Assembly (NCBI GenBank): GCA_037954235.1
Contig: JBBMOA010000007.1
Location: 24,067,457-24,131,456 of the forward strand
DNA: 64,000 nt
Reading direction: 5' to 3'
From: Aulostomus chinensis
Taxonomy: Eukaryota > Chordata > Actinopteri > Syngnathiformes > Aulostomidae
Part shown: positions 23,690 through 35,684 of the stretch, one piece after another
Numbering within the stretch: the stretch's first letter is position 1
Layout: each line of letters begins with the position of its first letter
Notes under the pieces: model-generated
Databases searched by the model: none
Seen by the model: only the letters and a program-made list of their open reading frames with translations
Told to the model about the DNA's origin: nothing
Program-made: the position numbers and the translations under genes

Positions 23690-26600
23690 AATGAAGTGAA
23701 GGGAGGAAGATTGATCAGCGCCGTCAGTCTGTCAAAGAAAGTGGAACTGAGTAACTGTTTTAATCACTAAATCCCATGTTGGACTGCTTTGCAGCTTAAT
23801 GGAGATCTTAAATTGAATCAGTGAAGTGCAATTAATCCTAGAGCTGGTGGTGACATGTGTTTTTGTAAACCTCTGTGGACGTGTTTGGGTATTAAAGAGA
23901 GGCCTGTGGGTCTTAATATACTGTATGCCATCTAGAAGGCTATCGTGAAAAGGTTGTGGTGACACATGAAAGGCCATCCACTGCAGGAAATGAGATTGGA
24001 GGGGAAGGTTAATATCCTGTATGGGGGGGATCCATCACAAACAGGCAGTTTGCACAGAGACACAGGGAACCTCGCCATCATAACAGGGAGGACGGCCTCA
24101 TTAAAGGGTAACAGAGTCATATTAATATGAGCTTAAAGCAACAGATTACGTCATCCCTTAACAATGGATTCACTGGAGAGGTACACAAGAGGGGGAACAC
24201 TGACATTCCTTGGCTCTATGTGGTGCCCTTGATGAGGTATTACTATTCCTGGCTGTGTTCGAGGATATAGGCCTTTGGAAAGGTGACTGGCCTTTCCCTC
24301 AACCCTCCCTCCCCCTGATTCTCACTCAAAAACAGAAGATGATGATGATCTTCAGACTACGCAGGGATGGATGAGCTTGTGATGAATCCTTCATCTGTTT
24401 TAATGGCCTGAGAAAGAGCAGGAAGATGTCAGGCTCTACTGAAGCGGAACATGGACTTTCACTTCAAACAGACTCTGTTGCAAACAAGGGGGGTGGGGGG
24501 AACATAGATTGGGCTGGCCCCATACCTGGCAGAGGCCTACGTGGGCAGCAGTGTAGCGCCTGTTTACTGTGAGTGACAGTAATAGGGGTCCACTTAAGGA
24601 CAAGCGTTGCTGTGTCAGTCAGCCTGGCCAGCTGGCAAGTGGCTGATCTGCAGTCTTGTTTAATGATCCACATCGGGGTCGGGGCAGGAGAACATGAGGA
24701 GATACACAATAGATACCTGGCTTTGTGTCTGTGTGGGAGAGCTTGCTCAATCAGTCAGGTTAGCATACCGTGTGGAATGAGGGTCGTGGCAGTTGAAGAT
24801 TCATCACTACCCGAGGATATTCCGGAGAGAAAGTTCCCTTGCCTTTATATGCAACTTTTGTAGGCCATAGCTCAATTACTTCCTAAATTAGAGAATTCCT
24901 GAATTAATACATCCAAACCTGGAGGCTGAAAAACACTCAAAAATGTTACTCGCAATTTGGGATTGGAGATAAAATGTCAAGACTTTTAATGAGGTAAAGG
25001 AAAACACCAGTGTTAAGACACAAACAAGTTTTACTAATTATGAACACAGCACGCAGACCCCCTGGAACCCATCTTGTTTATTATGGTATCATTTCTTTAA
25101 ATTCTATGTAATCAGGCATGCTCTGGAAGGGAACTATTCCGGTTTGGGGTTATTTTTATTGATGTGCACGGTAATTAGCTTGGCACTCGCTACTGCCTGT
25201 GGTTTCTGCTGCATGGAATAAAGCCGGGCTTCTCAGACTACTACTGCTAAGCTAGGAGAGGACAAAAGTTTAAACTAACAAATGAACAGACTATACGGGC
25301 TTGATCAAAGGAGAACCGGAGCTCAATCCAGAATGTTTAGGCTACAATTATAGTGACATGTGCTCAACTGTATACTTTCAATGGGTTTATTTGGAGAAGG
25401 CCGCTAACCTCTCATTTAAGCGGTGCATATGCTAGACGTTTGAATGCATCCAGTTTCCCTGGTGGGACTGCCACGACAGAGAAAAACGATCAAGTTGACC
25501 GTTGTTGACTGTTGAGCCTCCTGTCGAGGGCCAGCAGCAAGACATGTAGAACCCCTGCTCATTCTCTTTAGATTCCCCCGTAAAACTCAACAGACCAGCT
25601 CATCAAGCTCTTCTAAACGTAGTTGTTCTAGATTTGAATCACTAAAAACTAGTGAATGATCATTGTCTCTTTGTGTTCTCAAGGACTCATCATCTGGGTG
25701 GAGATGTGGCTTCTTTGGTTGAATCATGACTTCTGTATTATCGAGGAACACCCTGACCTCTGTGTTGAACACATCACCAACACTTAACACCTTGCTCACC
25801 ACGTTTTTGACACTCCGAGCTCTCTGGAAAGAGGACAGTTTTTATGGCCACAGCTGCACCCACGTAGACCGTTTCCATGGAAAGCCCTGTGATTCACGAT
25901 GTGAACCTGCCTTCTGATCTCAGAAGGGTTGGGGTCCAAAATCATTGGCACAGCCCAAACATTGACTAAGACCTGGTTAAATATAGATGTGGGACCTGAA
26001 GAGTACAAAGCGAGCCTCCATTATGGCACCGCATGCCAGCTTGTTTTTCACAGAGAGAGCCCCTTCATTTTGTTTCTCTCTGAAAAGAGTCTGAGTAAAT
26101 TACACTGTGTGAGACGAGTATGACGCCTCTCCTCTGACTCATCTTGCTCTCATGTCAGCAAAGAGAGGCAACAAGGTCAAAGGTTGCTTCATCATCCCAA
26201 CAGGACCACTGAGAGGGGTTCAAATGATGAGGAACATGGCTTATTAGGGAAACAGATGAAGGACTATATTTTGAGTTTGCTCACGTGGTTTTACCAAGGC
26301 AGACATGCATCACGTGGTGTGCTCATGTACTCTGTAGGACCTATGCATGTTTTAAAGTTCACTGATAAGAAAATGCACGGATCATTTTGTTCTCTAAGAA
26401 ATGCTTTCTTTTTCGGCTCTGGTAATCATTCATGACCAGTGGAAATGAAAACTGACACAGTTAAATCTTTTCAAAAATATAAAAAACTTTGTAATTAACT
26501 TCTGAAATCGGTCTCTCCAGGTGGCTATCAAGTCCATTCGGAAGGAGAAGATCAAGGATGAGCAGGACATGGTTCACATCCGCAGAGAGATCGAGATCAT

Positions 26601-27031
26601 GTCGTCCCTCCGCCACCCACACATCATCTCTATATATGAAGGTGAGGGTCCGCCACAAGGCTGGGAAAACATACACACACGACAAACTGAACACACTGTT
26701 TAATTTGTATGCACATAAACACCCCCCCCCTTCCATCAGCTCATTCAACATTCATGTTATGACATGCACGTGTCATAATAAGACCTGGACTACAGCTCTG
26801 GGATGTTATTCATCTTCTCTTCTCTGTTTGACTGCCTCAGCCAGTAAAAGTCTGATGGTTCTGAGGGTTTGTGATATGGGGGTTGACATGGTGGTGGGGG
26901 TGGCTGTGGTGGGGGGGCTTCTCCCACATCTAAGAGGTCTCATCTCTTGTCTTCGCTGGTCTTGATCTCAGGGCCAGACATCTGCTGATACTTACAGACA
27001 ACTGCAGCTGGGATCCAGACTATACTTATGA

Positions 27032-27087
<56 letters not shown>

Positions 27088-30000
27088 AGGGAGACAGCGA
27101 GCTGACCTCTGTCACCCAGGCCTGCATACTGTCTGACTCCTGTCCAGTGTTATGCACTGGGAGGAATAGCCTTAAGCCTTCCCTGGAGCAATGTCAACAT
27201 ATATCCACTTCAGGAAGCAAGTTTTTAAATATCAAAGCCTACAATTCAGGCTCATACTGCACACACATTTCCTGTTTAAGACCCCCTTTTTTTAGAAACA
27301 AGACCTTTTGAATGACTGTAACCTTACTGGGGGAAAACATAGATTAGAATTAATGACTAGTGTAAAGGTTGAACAATTCACATTGAATTCTTTCAATATA
27401 TTGCTTGCAATTAATCACCTGTTATAGTAGTCCAGGCCTATGTGCAGGCAATTAAAGTCACAAAGCAGGGCAGTGCGAGTCAGTTTCCTATGATTTGTGA
27501 CTCATGACTATTTTTATGACTGTGTCAACAAAGTAACACTTTCAATGCACCTTTCAGCACAGCTGCCCTGGCACAATGGCATATGATTGTGTGCCACTGA
27601 CCAGACTGGCTTACCCACTCTCCTTTGTGAAGTTTCAAAGTCCCAGGTTGTTATCAGTTAAGTGTATATGTGACAAACAGCAGTATTTGTCATGGAAATG
27701 TGCCAGCAGTCAGCTGGAGGGCTGAAGTGCTGCTGGGTTTGTGTGTCTTGTGGGAGAATGATTAAAAGGGCACAGCTTTATAAACTCCAATGAGCCTCTT
27801 TGTATGTTCTTTCGCCTGTAAGTGCCTACCCCACCAACATACTTGACCAGAATCATTGATCTCCACTTTGGTGTTTCTCCTCAAACACAGCGTTTACTGT
27901 TGTGGCCTGGCCTCCACCCAGCCGGGCTTTAGAGATATATAGGAGACCGCCAGATTTGTGTATCCGGCAACACCCTCTTCAATAGCCCCTGCTAACTGCC
28001 TTGTGTGAAGCAAACCTGAACCAGATGTGTGTTTAAAGATTGATTTTTACCACTCTCTCGCGCTTACATTCCACATACATCAGCATGCCAGTGCATTTAA
28101 AAGAGGGTTTTGCTTTTTGCGTCTAGAATACAACGATACGCCCTTGTACCCCCCCCTTTAAAAAAACGAATCCTAAGACGCCCTTTTGCACAAGTTGTTA
28201 CATCCAACAAAAATGTCTCAGAAACAGATGCTGTACAGCTTAAAGGTACTGTAGGTAACACTGGAAACAAGCTAGTGCCTCAAATGTTTTGCTACAAAAC
28301 AATCGGAGCTAGCATTTTATCAGAAGGTTGATGCTTAAACAGGAGAAAGATAACATTTCTTTGATTTGAAGAGCTTTTTGAAACATTTAAAAATGGATAT
28401 TCTTCGCAATTTTGTCATTTATTGTGAGAGAGGTATTTACAGACCGGCTCCTGATTCTACCACCAATCCTTATACTCCCATGCTAAAAAGACAAAAGAAG
28501 GTCCTCTTCTTCTTGCGTGTATTATTAGTAGTAGTATTTTTATTATTCGCTCATGCAGAATATGTCATCCTGAAGAGGCCAATCTACTGTGTAAGGTTGG
28601 AACGCCTCTTCCGAGACACCTGAAAGTTGTGTAATTTGAAGCGGCACGTCAGCTGCTCTTTCTCTCTCTCCACAATGACTCACTATCTACAAACCTGTAG
28701 GCTGCTCCAAGACAGGAGCTGCTCCTAGTGTTATGTGTTGTTCCTTCAAGCCTGACGTGATGATATACGAAGTTCATCTTCCTGTTTCAAAAGTTTCTCT
28801 AGATAGTATTTAAACCTAAAAGCTGAGCAAATTAAAGTGCTTGGCAAAGCTGTTTTCAATACCCGCTTGTTTATTGTCTGTGTTAGGATGACCCTGATGA
28901 AATGCATCCATCTAAAAATTGTAAGACAACCAAAAATACTCCTGGGGTTCTGACCTCTTGGGTATTTTTCTTCTCTCAATACACCTTGGAAGTAGTTGCG
29001 GTTGTGCCAGGAACCTCTGCGTTATTGTCTGCAGTAGTCGTATGTGTCCACCCTCATCTTCTGACATCAGTCTATCATCAACGTAGGGCAATCGAACAAA
29101 AGGTGCTAATCAGTCAGATGTGAGGGCCTGACCTGTGAACAAAGCCCAGTGAGTGACAGCAAAGCTGCAGAATTGGCTGGTGGACCCATCTGGCTATAAC
29201 AATCCCAAGTTATGTAAGCCAGGTAATTACTTCACCCCCAGGGGTCAAAGGTAAATGGGAGTGCAAGCTGAGAATTGGCTCTCAAGCACAACCCCACCCC
29301 AGGTCACTACTGTGTCCACCAATCAGAAGCTCAAATCTGCTCAGCCCTCCCGTGTGCTTGGCTTTCATCCCGTCTGTTACTTCCCGAGCAACCAGACAGT
29401 CACAATCAGAGAGCATTACCATCACTCAGCAACTGTGTGTTTTTGCAGGGGATTATATCTTTAAAAGGACCCTGGGAGGGAGTGAGGAAAGTAGTGTGAC
29501 AAACTATGAAGGTGCTCACTCAAGGGTGCAGAAAGCAGAGGCCCTCACCCCCGGTGACCCTGCTGTGTGGGAAAATCAACCCGCACAATATAGAGCAACA
29601 TGGCTGACTGTGTTGTTGTCATCATCTCAGTACACCCTTGGTCTTTTTTCCCCTCCCTCCTCTTCTCTCTGCCTGGCCATTTTCATTCCCTTCATGCCAA
29701 GGTGCTGGGAGAGGAGGATGTTGCCAAGTTGAAATGATACACCAGAGGGCTAAATACTGACATTGAATGATATGTTTGGTGAGGTCAAGTTGGATAGCAA
29801 CACTTTTCCGTAATACTAGAGTAATGCGAAACCTTTCTCCACTCACCCGATGAGATAGAGGTCATCTTTTCAATTCTGGTGATAATCATTCATGTTTCAT
29901 ATGTATTTTGAAAAGTATCATTTTTCTCCAATTCCACAGTCAGAGTGTGAATTATTGTGCTTGCTTATTTGTTTTACCGGTAATTGTGTTAGTCATCGTG

Positions 30001-32726
30001 GAAAAAAAGATATTTGTTTGTTGGGAGGATGCAGGAATTTTTGTGAGCAAATGAAAAGAAATTAAATGAAAAACAGAGGATATGAATATCACTGAATAAG
30101 TTTCATATGAAAGTACAAGAAAGGCTATTACATTATTGATTCTGATTGTGATAAAAACAGGGTGCTCTTACCAGTTGTGAGTCAGGAATTACTAACAAAC
30201 GCACTGTGCTGCCTGCACTGCACTATATTTATTTGATATTTTCCAGTCAGGTGGACTCTCAGGAATTTTGGAGCTCGATGAGAAATGTGGTGACATGATG
30301 TGGATTTGAATATGATGTGTCAAGGCCATTTCCAGACACAATAGTGGACTCTGAGAAGTCCCTCTATCTGGTTTCTGCGTTGTCTCTTTTTTGTGGATCT
30401 GCACTCACTTTGCTCACAGAGGAGTGCACTTGATTGAGTTAACAGTCCCTCCCTGCTATGTTGTGAAGGAGCCAGATACACAAGGTGGGGTTTGAGTGAT
30501 GTAATGCTGGGAGAAGGGGTAGAGATGTAATGTGCCTCTTTGGAATATGGATTCCAGCTCCAAAATTAAAGGGGGTAAACTGTTTTAATCGCCTTTCTTT
30601 CTACGTATGAATTTATGACAGGTTCATTCTAAGTTCCTCTCATCTATTTTCCTGAAAGAGCACATTAATGGCCAATTGCTTTTCTTATTATTCCTTAGTG
30701 TTTGAGAACAAGGACAAGATCGTGATTGTGATGGAGTACGCCAGCAAGGGTGAATTGTACGACTACATCAGCGAGCGTCGCCGCCTGAGCGAGAGAGAGA
30801 CACGACACTTCTTCAGACAGATTGTCTCCGCTGTGCACCATTGTCATAAGGTAACATAGATTTAAGAAAAACATCCACTGTCTTTCTCTTTGTTAAATCT
30901 TTCCATCACATCCAAGCTTTGTTTTTCAGGCCTCAGCATGTATAGCGAACCGTTCGCCATCTCCACAGTCAGCCATGAAGCCAGTTAATCTGCAGGCCCT
31001 ATATAGTATGCTTTTCTTGGCGCGCTGGTGTAGGGAGTCATCTGTTTCTGAGTGAAGATGGAACACAGGCCAGTTTAATTCAGGCTTATGCTCTGATTAC
31101 AGTGTACCAAAAAGGCCCTGCATTAATTCTGTCCTCATCTGTTGGTGGATGTCTCAAGATACCCCCAAAGATTTTCCCCAGAGATTTCGTTTCGGCCACG
31201 CCCATGTCAGCCCACACCTCGGTAACTCCCATCAAAGCCCCAAGGTCACAGCGCTTGTTCGGATGAGCTCCCCTCGCGTCACGCTCGTTCCAGCTGGAGA
31301 TAGAGATGATGTCATGGTCCTCAGATAGGAGAGTCCCAGACAGCCATGAACGATAAATCATCTTTACCAACTAACCTCCCACCAGCTGGAGTAGCATGAC
31401 TCACTAGCACAACAAGAAAGCACCCATTTCTCCCTTGTCACCAACAGCCATGTCAACGTGAGCTCCCTGTCGAGCAACAACCATCGAGAGAAGCCATGCA
31501 ACCCTTGATGGGTGTGGCGGTCAAGTCACTTCTTTCAGACCACATGTCAATTCCTGGATTTTTTTTTTTTTTTTTAAACCCAAGCATTCCAAACATGGTT
31601 GTTTTTTCATTCCGAAATTTTGTGAGAACACGGGATGATAATTACATAGTCATGTTTATATGAAACATGTGAATCAATTTAAAAAGGAAATCACAGCAGA
31701 CGTCAGCAGAAAGACAGCAGACAATTAAAGAGCACTAGGCCAAGAGGCTGATTTGATTTCCCCTGAGAGCCATAAGACTGCCTTGTCAGAGTAAATCATC
31801 TCTTAATACAATGGACCGTTTCTTACTTGAACATATTTCTCATGAATAATGTATTGATTCATACTTGTTTTCTTTTAGAATGGAGTAGTGCACAGGGATC
31901 TGAAACTGGAAAACGTGCTACTGGATGAAAACTGTAATATTAAGGTATTTTGTCATGTGATCTGTGTTTGGTTTCACCTCAAATAATTTTTTTACGTGTT
32001 TAACAGTCACATCGGCGCTTTGAGATGCACTCATTCTCCTGCTCTTACAGATTGCTGACTTCGGGTTGTCCAACCTCTACCACAAAGACAAACTGCTGCA
32101 AACCTTCTGTGGCAGCCCCCTCTACGCTTCACCAGAGATCGTCAATGGGAGACCATACCGAGGCCCAGAGGTGAGGGCTGATGAACCAAATGAGCCCAAC
32201 AGTGACCCCCACCCCAGCTGTTTGTGTGTGAACTGAATTGTCTCTTATAAAGCCGTCATTGTTATTTGTTTGAGTCTCCCTCATTGCTCCTTTTTTAAAT
32301 TGCTTTCATCATTATTATCTCTCCGGTGATTATCATCATAACTTAGCCCATACACAAAGAGGTGCCTAGGCCTTATTTTCACTCCTTTGATGGGATTAGT
32401 ATTAGTCTCCAGTCTAAAGGAGGTCTCTCTTGCAAGTCCACTGTTGGCCAGCTCAGATACTGTCCGCATCCCTTCCTTATCCTTTACTCCCTATAATGTC
32501 TTGGTCCTTTGAAGTGAGGAACTGGAGGATAGTTTTTGCTCACTTTCTCTTGTACTTAATGGGATCAGAATGAGCCCCACAGCCTCAAAGAGCAGTCAGA
32601 GTCCTAACTAAATAGTTTTAGAGAAAGAAAGTGAAAATGTCTCCTCGGAGCCACTTATCAAGCAATTCCGGAGTCATTCTGAAGGGCGTTGTCTCCAAAT
32701 TGCTCTCAGTTACATAAAACAAAACA

Positions 32727-32761
<35 letters not shown>

Positions 32762-35456
32762 GGGGGGGGGGGGCGGGGGTGTGTTGCATTTTTAGATATT
32801 CAAGTGTAACCGTTCAATTTAGTGTAATTCACTATAATTTCCTAGAGTGCTAAAAACTACAGCAGTCCGAATGCAATCGAAATTACAGATCACCGGTTGG
32901 GGTGAGACCGCAAATTATAGCAAACATGGCATCGAAAATAGAACACAACAATAGTGCGTGTCCTGACTCACCCTCAGGAATGGACCAATAAGCAGCCGGA
33001 GAGAGGTACATTCTTGATGTGGGTCCAGGGCCTCAGACGAAGTACATTAGCTTCTTAACTGGCCTTATCTGATTTCCTCTTCCTAGAGTATGTCTCAGAG
33101 CTTCAGCTACCACCATCAGCAGCATTACATTCTTCTCACCCCCCCCCCCCCCAGCTCAACACTCTTCATCAAATTCCCCTTCCTGACACACAAACACACA
33201 CGCACACACACACACGGCACGCATCACAGACACATTACTGATCACTGAATGGCAGCAGGTCTGCAGTGAGTCATCACAACTATGCCACCTCTGCTGGAGT
33301 CATAACCCCCACCCTCACCCCCACTCAACTCCCACCTCCCTCCCCATGGCTCTGCACCTCCTCATGCTCCAGACACAGGGTCTTATGTAACCGCTTTACT
33401 TAGAAAGCCACATTACATTAGGTTGGTGTGGTCAGAAAGTTCTTGCTTCTGCCTGACAGAGCAGGACAGAGGAAAGGATTTATCTGCATGGAAACAAGCC
33501 ATTTCCCACAGGAGTACTGGCACTTGTCATTATTTCTATGAAAGAGGTGCTGCTGAGGCACTGCAGCATCACAAACTCTTTAACAGAGATGTTCTTGTGT
33601 GATGTTATTATGGAAAAAATGATTAGAGCACTTATTAATGTCAGCACAAGTTGCGTAATATCTAACACACCTCGATTTATGATGATATGTTTTAACATGG
33701 GCGGAGTTAGCTAGTGTGTGAGCAGATTTGTTTTTTATTTTCAAACCAGGTTGACAGCTGGGCTCTGGGGGTGCTGCTGTATACCCTGGTGTATGGGACC
33801 ATGCCCTTCGATGGGGGAGACCACAAAAACCTCATTCGTCAGATTAGCAACGGCGAATACAAAGAACCCACGCAGTCTTCAGGTACTCTACAAAGAGTGT
33901 TTATATTTTTGTGACACAAGGAACACACACCAGTTTATTCTGTTTCTATAATTATTATTATTATGTCATCATATGTAGTTAGTGAGGCCTGTCACTTAAA
34001 AGAAAGTCAATCCTCTGTTTCTAACTGGATAAGAAACTATTCTGTTAGAAATGCAAGTGTGTTGAGCAAACTTTTCTTTTTTTCAAACTTTTCTTTTCTA
34101 TGCATAGTACAACTAATTTTTTTTTTCCCAAGCTCATTGATGTTATATATTTTGAATGTTGGGGAAGTTACACAGATGGCGTTATTGTCACAGACAACAG
34201 ACATTGCTAATTATTTCTCTGTTCATTAACAGAAACCCACATCAAACACTCCTGTATGTTTAAATTTAGACAGCCTATGGTAGTGCTTGCAGTATTTAAT
34301 GTTCCCACAATGGTACAAGTATGACAAAGATTACAGAGTACATTCTTGCTGTTCCCTTCTAGATGCCCGTGGACTGATCCGCTGGATGCTAATGGTGAAC
34401 CCTGAGCGCCGGGCCACAGTGGAGGACATAGCCAATCACTGGTGGGTAAACTGGGGCTGGAAGAACAGTGTGTGTGACTGTGAGACCCAACACGACCACG
34501 GAGGCTCACCGATGCTGGCCCGCTTCATCGACTGGCAGAACCGCACTGAGCCACGTGGTTCTGGAGCCAAGCCTGCAGCCATGCCCCAGCTGCTGCGCCA
34601 GAGGCCCAAAAAGTCCAAGAAGGAAAACGTTGAGGCAGGACAAACCCACAGTGGAGCAGAGGACAAACCAGGTCTGAAGAGACCCAAGGGTATCCTGAAG
34701 ACCAGGGTTACTGAGGAGCAGCAGTCCGCCAGTCTGGAAGAGGTGGAGTTGGGTCAGACAGCCCTGCCTGAACAAGCAGAAGGGGGAGAGGAGGCCTCCA
34801 GTCCAGAGCGAGAGGAGGAGGAGCCGACCCTGGGAGGAGGCTCACCAGCTAAGATGGTGCCCTCCCTACCCAAGAAAGGCATCTTGAAGAACAACCAACA
34901 GCGGGAATCAGGGTACTACTCCTCCCCTGAGCGCAGCGAGTCCTCAGAGCTTCTAGGAGGTGCCAGTATGTCTCTGCTAGCCACCTCCCCACCCAAGAGA
35001 GTGATGGGAAGAAAGGGCATTTTGAAGCGAAATGGCAAGTATTCCACCTACAGCGGACCCCCCTCAGCAGCAGCAGTGGCTGGAGTCCTGGGGGAGCCAA
35101 CTGCTTCAACTGACTCCGGCCTGTCCCGCAGTCAGAGTCGGCCCTCCAGTATAGTAGGGGAGGACAGCTCCGTCCTGTCCCTGTCACCCAGCTCCCTCGG
35201 CGGTGCTGAGTGGCATCCCTCCACCCCCCACCTCCGCCCAAACATCAGGGCCTGTGTCTCAGCTGAAAACCTGCTGCATCTTGCCAACTTCAAGGGCTTC
35301 CAGGCTGCACCGCCGCTCCAGGGACCCAAGTTCAGCCGTGGCTCCAAAATGAAGGGCTCCCCGGGGGACAATGGCAGCTTCTCCTTGTTGGGGGACCTGG
35401 AGGACATGACTCAGGTGTACCAGCAAGCCCTGGACATCAGCAGCAACCTCACCTAA
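21829..35456 (+). CDS. nuak1: NUAK family SNF1-like kinase 1 (ARK5), 7 coding exons
   Basis: Exons are 21829-22122, 26521-26641, 30699-30850, 31879-31944, 32051-32170, 33750-33882 and 34363-35456. All join in phase with GT-AG ends to give 659 aa (human about 661). A Pro-rich N-terminus and a basic HHHKHNLKHRYEL motif precede the Ser/Thr kinase domain (about 73-327): G-loop GRGTYGKV from 80, catalytic VAIK Lys102, HRD 194-196, DFG 214-216. The activation loop LQTFCGSPLYASPE places the LKB1-target Thr at 229. The tail has three GILK motifs (405-408, 468-471, 514-517), which in the family recruit PP1beta-MYPT1, then a conserved ESGYYSSPERSESSELL block and a terminal DMTQVYQQALDIS. NUAK1 controls myosin phosphatase, adhesion and stress responses. 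The ATG at 21829 is the first in frame and has G at -3 and +4. It could be either teleost nuak1 duplicate. Confidence 0.95.
22123..26520 (+). other. nuak1 intron 1
   Basis: A 4.4-kb intron with donor GAG|GTGAGC and acceptor CTCTCCAG. It contains a long (TG)n tract at 23613-23688 but no nested gene I can support. First introns of this size often hold enhancers; nothing specific was recognised. Confidence 0.7.
23613..23688. repeat. (TG)38 microsatellite
   Basis: An uninterrupted 76-bp TG tract in nuak1 intron 1, likely length-polymorphic. Confidence 0.97.
26642..30698 (+). other. nuak1 intron 2
   Basis: A 4.1-kb intron with donor G|GTGAGG and acceptor TTCCTTAG. It holds a (TG)n tract at 27033-27085. 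Open frames at 28110-28623 and 29255-29732 overlap in several frames and show no family resemblance. Confidence 0.7.
27033..27085. repeat. (TG)n microsatellite
   Basis: A 53-bp TG tract in nuak1 intron 2. Confidence 0.97.
30851..33749 (+). other. nuak1 introns 3-5 region
   Basis: Intron 3 is 30851-31878 and contains a T-run near 31559-31575. Intron 4 (31945-32050) is only 106 bp. Intron 5 is 32171-33749 and contains a (GT)n tract followed by a G-run (about 32729-32773), a C-run near 33139-33152 and a short CA tract near 33186-33216. Exons 4 and 5 lie between them. No other gene seen. Confidence 0.7.
32729..32773. repeat. (GT)n followed by G-run
   Basis: A GT tract running directly into about 15 G residues in nuak1 intron 5. 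The G-run interrupted by a single C is assembly-sensitive. Confidence 0.9.
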
Positions 35457-35486
35457 CAGATGGGCAAACAGAGAAGCAGAGCAAGA

Positions 35487-35488
<2 letters not shown>

Positions 35489-35553
<65 letters not shown>
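35489..35553 (+). repeat. (GT)n tract in nuak1 3' UTR
   Basis: A 65-bp pure GT tract beginning about 33 nt after the stop codon. In RNA this is a (GU)n run, a known class of TDP-43 binding sequence. Confidence 0.97.
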
Positions 35554-35556
<3 letters not shown>

Positions 35557-35649
35557 ATGTATACAGGTAGCATTAACGACCAGTTTGTTACTGGGATACA
35601 CTTTCTGGGATGTTTTGGTTTTCCAAACAGGGCTGGTGGAAAAAAAAAC

Positions 35650-35684
<35 letters not shown>
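35650..35684 (+). repeat. (TA)n-(CA)n tract in nuak1 3' UTR
   Basis: A short TA run followed by 23 bp of pure AC at 35662-35684. The AC part is complementary to the GT tract about 107 nt upstream. Confidence 0.95.
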
